Part shown: piece by piece, positions 57,198 to 64,000 of the stretch
Position numbering within the stretch: the stretch's first letter is position 1
Layout of the letters: every line of letters starts with the position of its first letter
Assembly (NCBI GenBank): GCA_019096195.1
Contig: JAGTXK010000040.1
Span: forward strand, 159,300-223,299
DNA: 64,000 bases
Direction of reading: 5' to 3'
DNA from: Boletus sp. NGJ
Taxonomy: Eukaryota; Basidiomycota; Agaricomycetes; Boletales; Boletaceae
Made by a program: the position numbers and the translations under genes
Notes under the pieces: generated by a model
What the model was told of the DNA's origin: nothing
Database searches by the model: none
The model's input: only the letters and a program-made list of their open reading frames with translations

Positions 57198-59773
57198 CAG
57201 TTGATATGCTCATAATGCATAAGGTCGGGACCCGCCAAAACCTAATGCATTACCATGGTTATGCAAGACGGCGATGCGTGACAAGGGTGACTCATCACTG
57301 TCACAACTTATCCCGGGCCTTCGACTACGCTACTTGTTACATGTATCTATCCAAAGTCGTCTGCTTCGCATCATTAAACTCCTGTCGCCGTAAGTGTGCA
57401 CGAAAACGACACAGCTGCTTCGACAACTCGAAGATGTCCTCGGCCTCAGCATACTCCAACACTGCGCCTGCAAGTTGCTCGCATAACGACATTGCCTGAA
57501 CCCTTGTGACACATGGCTCCGGGTTATCCTCTTCGTCTGAGTCGATCTCGATGACCTCGCCCCTCGCCACAGCTATCTCGTGGTGCACCACATCTACAAT
57601 CTCTTCCTCACCTTTCTCGCCACCTGAGAAAATCTCCATTTCACGAATCTCGATCTCTTCGGGAGGATCCAGGACATCATCCACAGTCGGTAGGGTGTCG
57701 AAGATGCGGTTTCGTGCTTTGAGATCTTTGATGGATTGGGTGAGTTCGTCCTGTATTGATTTGAGTTGAGGGACTTGGAGGTCCTTTGGGCCAAGTGGAA
57801 TTCGGATTTTGAGTCCTGGTCGGCGGATGGCTGCTTGCTCGAGAGGTTTGATGGCCATTAGAGCAGCCTGAACATCCCCCTCGGCATTCATGACAGCCCG
57901 GAGGGCTGGTCGCCAGTCTGTGTCAATGAAACGGCCACCGAGATGAGCTTGAAGGCGAATTTCAGCATTTGGTAGTGAGAGGTCTGTTGTTGCGAATTCA
58001 TGGATAATCTTCCATGCGAGAGGGTCAGCATGTGGGGTTGTTGATTGGGATGACAAGGGTAAGTTGACAAAGGACTCGGAATCCAACCCGCCATCCACAA
58101 TATAGGTTTCACTGTCGAAGATAAAATTAAAATAAGTAACAGTCCCAGACATGCCAGTGAATGTGTGGCTTACGGCTGAATGTGTGCGTGATTCCAACAG
58201 TTTCGGATGGTCTCTGGCGTTACACAACTCCATGCCTCGTTTGCCATTACCACAGCTTCGAGAAGGTCTGTCTTGTAGATCTCGCGTTCACCGGCCTCGC
58301 CCAGATCGATTGCTCGCTTATTAAAGTTACGATGGTATAAGGCCTTGAAGCATCGGATGATGCCAGCATCACAGGGTTGGACGAACGCTGTCATGTTTGG
58401 CTCAAAATATTCAAGCTGAATGTTTGATGGTTCATATGATATGAAGTGCCCAGAGAAATTGTCAACCAATAGAATAATGTTCCGGTTTTCTCGCTTCATC
58501 TTAATGTCGAGCTTTTTCACCCACCTGGCAACACAATTGTTAGTGAACCAAACATAGGCCCGGGCTAAGTGATCTCACTCCTCGAAAAGCTCTGAGGTCA
58601 TCCAGGCCTTCTTGTTGTTACGGTAATAAAATCCACGTTCCTCGGGGGTTTTCTTTTTAAAGCATCGTGGCTTGGCTGCCTTGCCAACAAAAAACAGATC
58701 GAGTTTCTCACTGCCGTCTGCGTTGCATGCGACCGCAATGGTAATTCGGAATTTTTCTTTTTTTTTACCACTCATTTGCTTCATAGCAAGGCCACGGTCA
58801 GGTGGAGCACTAGAAACAGTTTGCAAATAAAGTTTGATAAGATAACAACAGAGCTTACTGGGGATTGAATGATGTTTCATCCATGTTGAAGCGGTCACGT
58901 GGAGCATAGTTTGCAAGAAGTTGTCAGCACCGTACTCGATCGGCTTCAACAGCATCAAGGTCAGCTGAAGCAGCCTCCCCATGTCGGCGAATTTTGTGAA
59001 GTTTGTAGGTGTTACAAAATGATTGCACCCAGCTTTCCCCCAATAGTCTCTCAGTCTCAGGAACTTGAAACTTGTCCTCAAATCTCTTTCACTTGTCCCT
59101 CAGCATTGGACCTGAGACAATCTCACCTCTCTGAGCCATATCCCACATCCAAAGTACAAGTGCACGTTCGACATCAGGTCTGGTAACAACCTGAGGCCTC
59201 TTCAATGACAAAGCAGTGGGGTTGTCATTAGCACGAGCCTCCATATTGTGGCATTCTCAAAGCTTACAAGATAAGGTTGATTGATTGAAGATTAGGGCAC
59301 CTTCATGGTGTGTCTGGAAGTGCTCTACAATGCCAGCTTGGGAAATATCTGAGTGTGTGTCAATGTAAGCATAAACCAACAGCCAGTCTGCGAGAGTAAG
59401 GTTTTGGTGCTGTGACATTTGCTTTGGCAGCTGTGTGGAGGTTGCAGGCCCATCTTGGGTATGCTTCTGCCGTTTCACCAGCAGGCGATTGGTGGGTTTT
59501 TCTCGAGGCTTCCGTTTCACATGGAGCATTTTGATGTTGGGAAAGTTTTCATTACTGTGAGAAATGGCAAGATTCGTGTTTACAGTACAAAATTTTCAGT
59601 TTGTCTACCCTGATAGCTCCATCATAATGCATATGTACCCATAGCTACCCAATGCATTATGCAATATGCATTAGTTCATCCACTTTGGCTGGGCCCAACA
59701 TGGGACCCCCCAAAATGCAATGCAATATGATGGATATGCATTACTACCATATGCATTATGAGCATATCAACTG
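57198..59773 (-). mobile_element. Pogo/Tigger-like (DDE_1) transposon
   Basis: 2576 bp with CAGTTGATATGCTCATAATG inverted ends, flanked by TA at 57196-57197 and 59774-59775. Repeated TAATGCAT motifs crowd both ends. It encodes a CENP-B-like transposase on the minus strand. Confidence 0.92.
57337..59529 (-). pseudogene. Pogo-like transposase (HTH, CENP-B DNA-binding, DDE)
   Basis: ATG at 59529. A basic N-terminus and helix-turn-helix (LTLADWLLVYAYIDTH) are followed by the CENP-B-type domain (RALVLWMWDMAQRGEIVSGP, WVQSFCNTYKLHKIRRHGEA). Then come the three catalytic Asp motifs NMDETSF (about 58880), LLVDNFSGH (about 58460) and QPCDAGIIRCFK (about 58370), and a long acidic C-terminal domain (58233-57337) of its own. 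In-frame TGAs stand where Arg is expected at three places in the N-terminal third. Two short introns are visible, near 58815-58855 and 58525-58580. Confidence 0.88.
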
Positions 59774-59985
59774 TATCATAGATCAGAGGCTACAGGACAA
59801 TTGGTAGGTATATAATATTTGTCTTGAAAAAATATGGACTGCATCAATGGAGTTGTGCAGTCATGGCTTTGTGTGATGTGTTCAAGCCACTATCCCACCT
59901 ACACCACCATTTGCACCAGACCTGAAAAGGTCTATCAACATCTCAATTATGTGATATCTATCTAGCTGAGATATCTTGAATGTTA

Positions 59986-60543
59986 TCAATCCCTGAGTGT
60001 GCTCCCACTGTCATCTTTGCCTGATGCAATTTTGTCAGACACTGTGACATTGCCATCCACATCTTCACCACTCTCACATCCATTCCTGCCAGTGCCATCT
60101 TTAGTTTTTGTGTCAGCTTTCCTTGGTGCTGGCTCAACTCCCATCAAGACTGGGTGTTTCCATTGAGGGTGTTGATGCTCTTGCTTTGCCACATCCCTCT
60201 CCACCTCCCAGGCCATCACCCCCTTCTTGTGTTCCTGCCGCTGAATCCTATTTCTCTCCAACTGACCTTTCTCCACATCCTTCCATGCCACCCTTGCTTC
60301 AGTGCATGCATCTTTTTTCTTTTGACGCTCTTCTTTTGCCAATTCTACATCTTTAACAGCCTTCTCATGGTCAACAACCCACTGATAAAATGCATCACCA
60401 GTCAAGTACTTGGATAAGCCATCCTCCATTAACTTCCCATTTCTTTTTTTCACTGCTTGTTCCTTCTCTGCTTGTGCTGCTAACTGGCCATGCAGCCAGT
60501 CACAATACATTCCATTGAGTACAGTGGCTGCCTGCATGCTGAC
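59986..60543 (-). pseudogene. C-terminal fragment of a second DDE_1-type transposase
   Basis: 183 open codons (AATVLNGMYCDWLHGQLAAQ, then KYLTGDAFYQWVVDHEKA) with a Lys/Glu-rich coiled-coil-like stretch. I recall this as the C-terminal region of CENP-B/Tigger-type transposases in mushroom genomes. The start and catalytic domain are absent. It ends where the Copia-B LTR probably begins, which would explain the truncation. Confidence 0.55.
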
Positions 60544-60544
60544 C

Positions 60545-60983
60545 TGTTGAAATCAAGCAAGCATGTGTGCAGCTGCACAGTGAAATGTCACCATGTCATC
60601 CGCATGTCAACCAGGAGCACAGAAAGTGCTGAGGCACTGCGAGACCGCATGGTATATATTTCTACTACATAATTCTTCATTCCCTATGCTCTGTCATGTC
60701 CATTTGCTGACTTGATGCCATACAATACTTCTCCTTCATTGTTCTTACCCTTCGTATATAAACTCGATGTATTTAGAACAACACCTCAGTTCATCTGCCT
60801 GAAGTGCAATGACTGAGGTGAGCAGTTACCACTCAATACCTACATAAACCATGTCTAATCACTATGTACATAGACCTTATCACACAGGTAAATACACAGT
60901 CCATCTGCCTGAAGCACAATGACTGAGACCTTATCGCACAGACGTGCCCAGAGTGCATGGTGTCCTGACTTTGCTCGAACTCA
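60545..60983 (+). repeat. Copia-B 5' LTR with intron-bearing tandem duplication
   Basis: TATATAA at 60755. About 28 bp downstream begins a duplicated block. Copy 1 (60788-60817 plus 60874-60887) is split by a 56-nt intron-like insert (60818-60873: GTGAGC .. CTAAT .. CATAG). Copy 2 (60898-60941) is uninterrupted. The position right after the TATA box places the block at the likely transcript start (R region). The exact LTR ends are uncertain. Confidence 0.7.
60818..60873 (+). other. Intron-like insert in Copia-B LTR repeat copy 1
   Basis: 56 nt with donor GTGAGC, branch CTAAT about 16 nt before acceptor ATAG. It is exactly absent from copy 2 (GACTGAG joined to ACCTTATC). Confidence 0.65.
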
Positions 60984-60987
60984 TTAG

Positions 60988-61001
60988 GTTATGAGCCCTG
61001 C
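60988..61001 (+). other. Primer binding site: internal (half-molecule) initiator tRNA-Met
   Basis: GTTATGAGCCCTGC is the exact complement of the anticodon-arm region of yeast-type initiator tRNA-Met (GCAGGGCUCAUAAC), the site used when a cleaved 5' tRNA half primes, as in Drosophila copia. It lies a few bases after the LTR and 12 bp before the gag ATG. Confidence 0.75.
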
Positions 61002-61013
61002 TTCTCTGAAGCT

Positions 61014-64000
61014 ATGACGACAAATGCACCTCTTACCCTTGATACTTTGCCGAGCAACGTGCCCAAGCTTGAGATCAATGGATCCAACTGGGCAATCTTT
61101 CTTTTTCACTTTTAGATGACTGTAGATGCGAAGGACTTATGGGAGCACCTGGATGGAATGTCAGTGGAACCAACAATGTCCCAGCCTACCCTGACAGCTG
61201 ATGAGACAGCTGCCTTAGCGAAGTGGAAGAAAGATGAAAAGATGGCCAAAAATTTGCTTACCCAGTGAATTCCTGATTCAACTGCATTGCATATCCGCTC
61301 TCTGACAAGTGCAGCGGAGATGTGGAAAGAGGTTAGCAAGGAATACATGGAAAAAGGGGCTTATGCTCAGACCGACCTTCAAACGGAATTCCTTGAATCA
61401 AAATTGTCGAAGGGTGGCAATGTTCACCAATTCCTGGATGGCCTAAGAACCAAATGAGAAGAGTTAGTGGCTGTCGGTGTCACAATCAATGAGAAGGATT
61501 ACCAATCCACCATCATCAAGTCCCTCCCCAATTCCCTTGCCAACTTTGCCTCGATCCATCTTGGCGCCACTCAGTTATATAGCCAAATGAAAACATTGTC
61601 ACCTGACATCCTGATTTCTATTGTTGCGGAGGAGGCTGATTGTCAGAAAGCCTGATACCCTGTGAAAAACAACAGAGATTCAAAAGACAAAGATGTCACA
61701 CTGTTACTTACCTCAGAATTATCTGCCCGAGCATGTGGCCAAGGCAGGGGAACCACCAGGAGAGGTGGAAATGCTGGTCAAAAACTGTGTACCTGCTGGA
61801 TCTGTGGATCAGACAAGCACCTGTCACCATACCACAACAAATCAGGAGAGAAGGAGAAGGGACCCACCAATGCAGCCAATGTAGTTGCTGACTCTGATTC
61901 TGATGATGGAGTCTTTGGAATTTCCAATCTCCTAAGTGAGGATGATGACAAGCTGTCAAAGCCAATGTCCGAATTGTCAGACGACGAAATGGACACATTA
62001 GATGATGGAGACCTTGACACAGATGATTGGTTTTCACTAGCAGAGGAGGATGATCTGTCAGATGACGAAGTCATTGACAAGACAACTCACCTGGATAATG
62101 GTGAAACTGCAATGGAAGTCAGTGACACCACTGATAACATCCACCGAGTGGAATTGGACAATTCTGGAACAATGCACCACATATCCCCTTATCGTGATTA
62201 GTTCGAATCAATCACTCCGATCACACTCAAATCACTTACCACTGCAAATAAACAGCCGTTTTCTGCCACTGGAGTTGGTGACATGATTATAGAAGTCCCG
62301 AATGGGTATGACATATCAAAATTGTGTCTTACTGAAGTGTTATTTTCATCCAAAGTTGAATACACACTTGTGTTGATTGGTCAGCTTGATGAACTCAGTT
62401 TCTCAAGCACATTCACAGGAGGATATTGCACAATCAAAGGATCAGACGGAGAAATGATTGGAAAAATTCCACACACCTCGAAAGGACTTTACCGTGTGGT
62501 GCACGACTGGGAGGAGTTTGCACATGCCGCCATTGAAATGGTCACAGTAATGGAATTACACTGTCATTTTGGCCACATTGTGCCATCTGCTGCATGACGG
62601 CTTGCTGAAAACAGGTTGGTTAGTGGATTAAAATTCGACCTGACAAAAGATAAGGGCACTTTTTGTGAGTTGTGTGTATATGCAAAGGCAACTTGGAAGC
62701 CAATCACAAAGGAGTGGCAGGGGGAGCATGCATCTGCCATTGGCAATCTAGTCTGGTCAGACATCTGGGGACCGGCACCAATTTCTACCCTATGAAACAA
62801 ATGATACTATGTCAGCTTCACAGATGACCACTCCTGACTCACCTACCTGTATGTACTGCACCAGAAGAGTGAGACTTTCAAAGCATACAAGAGTTTCGAG
62901 GCCTGGTTGAACTGCCAGCTCACTGCAAAAGTAAAGATGTTACATTCAGACCGAGGTGGCAAGTATCAAGGCCATGAATTCATACTATACCTACAGTGGC
63001 AGGAAACCCTGCAACATTTTACTACACCCGACACACTGCAGCACAATGGAGTCGCGGAATGGCTCAATCGAATGATTTTGGAGTGTGTCCATGCTCTACT
63101 CTACGCTAGTGGCATGCCTAAATTTTTGTGGGGCAAAGCAGCATGACACATCATTTGGCTGAAAAACCAGACATCTACCAAAGTATTGGATGGGAAGACC
63201 CCATATGAAATCACCTTCGGTCAAAAGCCGGACCTGTCAAAAGTCCGTGAGTGGGGATCTGAAGTTTTTGTGCGCACTCAGCTAGGTAGCTTGCTTGCTT
63301 GGCAAGCTGAAAAGGTTAGGTGGATGGGAATTGACGATCAGACGTTGAACACATATCATGTGTATTGGCCAACGAAGCGCATCATTACCATCGAGCGCAA
63401 TGTCTACTGGTGGGACTTGCCACATGCCATCAAGGGGGAGAATGAAGACAATGGAATGGTGATAAGCGATGCCACTGCGCCAAGCAATGCCACACCAGCC
63501 ACTGCCACAATGTCAGCAGACCCCTCAATTGCCACTACATAGCTGCCTGTCATGCCACCTCCACCCATTCTCATGCCACCCATCGATAATGCTGATAATG
63601 ACTTCTCCCATCCCAAATGATTGCACCAACCAAGTCAGCAGATACATGGCGTACTCACTGGGCACAGCGCTGACCGCACCCTACCACAAGGCATTCAACT
63701 CCCTGATCCAGTCCCCGAGGCCACAGGCACCCCAGCAGAGGCAGAGGCACTCGAGCCCTCTACTGTGACCAAAGCAAAATGGTGACCTGACTGGATACAG
63801 TGGGAAAAAGGCATACAGGAGGAGCTCAACACACTCTCGAAGGCCAGCACCTGGGAGCTTATTGACCCACCACACGGAGCCAATATTGTTGGCTCAAAGT
63901 GGGTATTCTGCACAAAGAAAGACACTGTTGGAAACATAGTATGGTACAAGGCACGTCTTGTTGTGCAGGGTTTTTCACAGGTACCCGGTGTTGACTATAG
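61014..64000 (+). pseudogene. Copia-B gag-pol, truncated by window end
   Basis: ATG 61014 (MTTNAPLTLDTLPSNVPKL). The Copia-type gag follows (LWEHLDGM, FLESKLSKGGNVHQFLDGL) with a zinc knuckle CWICGSDKHLSPYH near 61790. The protease region is VELDNSGTMHHISPYR (about 62150). Integrase has HCHFGH, FCELC, VWSDIWGPAP, MLHSDRGGKY and HNGVAEWLNR (62550-63090). The GKTPYE region is near 63190, then the RT start ASTWELIDPP and IVGSKWVFCTKKD. Stops include TAG at 61113 and many TGAs where Arg is expected, for example HS-stop-LTYLY and KAA-stop-HII. Confidence 0.9.

Larger units (their letters stand above)
60545..64000 (+). mobile_element. Copia-B: Ty1/Copia retrotransposon, 5' LTR to start of RT
   Basis: 5' LTR, tRNA primer site, gag-pol in one frame from 61014, running out of the window within RT. 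It is decayed by about a dozen in-frame stops, mostly TGA. The LTR start is uncertain (TGTTGA at 60545 is the best candidate). Confidence 0.85.

Noticed and set aside
1-64000. In-frame TGA codons as recoded (selenocysteine, or a code reading TGA as an amino acid)
   Set aside because: TGA falls at expected Arg positions only in transposons. Host genes end with ordinary stops including TGA, and no recoding element is needed when CGA decay explains the pattern.
1-64000. CRISPR arrays, rRNA and tRNA genes
   Set aside because: No regularly spaced CRISPR-like repeats, no rRNA-like blocks, and no cloverleaf I could support by eye. A tRNAscan run would be decisive for tRNAs.

Overview
The window reads as repeat-rich, gene-poor DNA from a mushroom-forming basidiomycete (Agaricomycetes). 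The clues are short GT-AG introns of about 50-70 bp, KDZ/Plavaka transposons, a fungal-specific FunK1 kinase relative, Gypsy (with chromodomain), Copia, Tad-like LINE, hAT, Tc1 and pogo elements, and many-intron housekeeping genes. The species cannot be named from the sequence alone. Only about 6 kb (32.9-38.9 kb) looks like an ordinary host gene island: glutamate 5-kinase, PRPP synthetase and an amino-acid permease, all on the + strand. A decayed NACHT-like fragment lies just upstream.

Layout. 1-9.5 kb is a nested stack of three LTR retrotransposons: a Gypsy with chromodomain (+) sits in a Copia (+), which sits in an older Gypsy (-). 9.66-11.27 kb is a Tc1 element. 11.7-13.2 kb is a large inverted duplication with a solo LTR in one arm. 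13.5-18 kb is a decayed unknown gene split by a second Tc1 element and probably by a solo LTR. 19.3-19.8 kb holds short tandem repeats. 20.4-22.5 kb is a FunK1 pseudogene. 23.0-31.5 kb is a two-gene Plavaka transposon. 31.9-38.9 kb is the host island. 39.4-50 kb is a mosaic of a KDZ/CACTA-type gene fragment, a deleted hAT, and a LINE carrying a full-length hAT with a perfect 8-bp target duplication. 50.0-57.0 kb is a second two-gene Plavaka transposon in the opposite orientation. 57.2-59.8 kb is a pogo element, 59.99-60.54 kb a fragment of another DDE transposase, and 60.5-64 kb a Copia element running off the window.

Themes. (1) Both Plavaka elements carry a transposase and a head-to-head accessory gene related to a domain I recall as DUF6698. 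The accessory proteins align exon by exon, so this is a conserved two-gene unit. (2) The LTRs of both Copia elements contain a short tandem duplication in which one copy is split by a perfect 52- or 56-nt intron (GT..AG, branch site) and the other is the exact spliced product. (3) Both Tc1 elements have ~215-bp terminal inverted repeats that are themselves bounded by inverted copies of the terminal motif. (4) Nearly all premature stops in the transposons are TGA where Arg is expected, the mark of CGA to TGA change by CpG methylation and deamination. The host genes have no such stops. Most elements are therefore dead copies, and several solo LTRs and nested insertions can be ordered in time from their target duplications.
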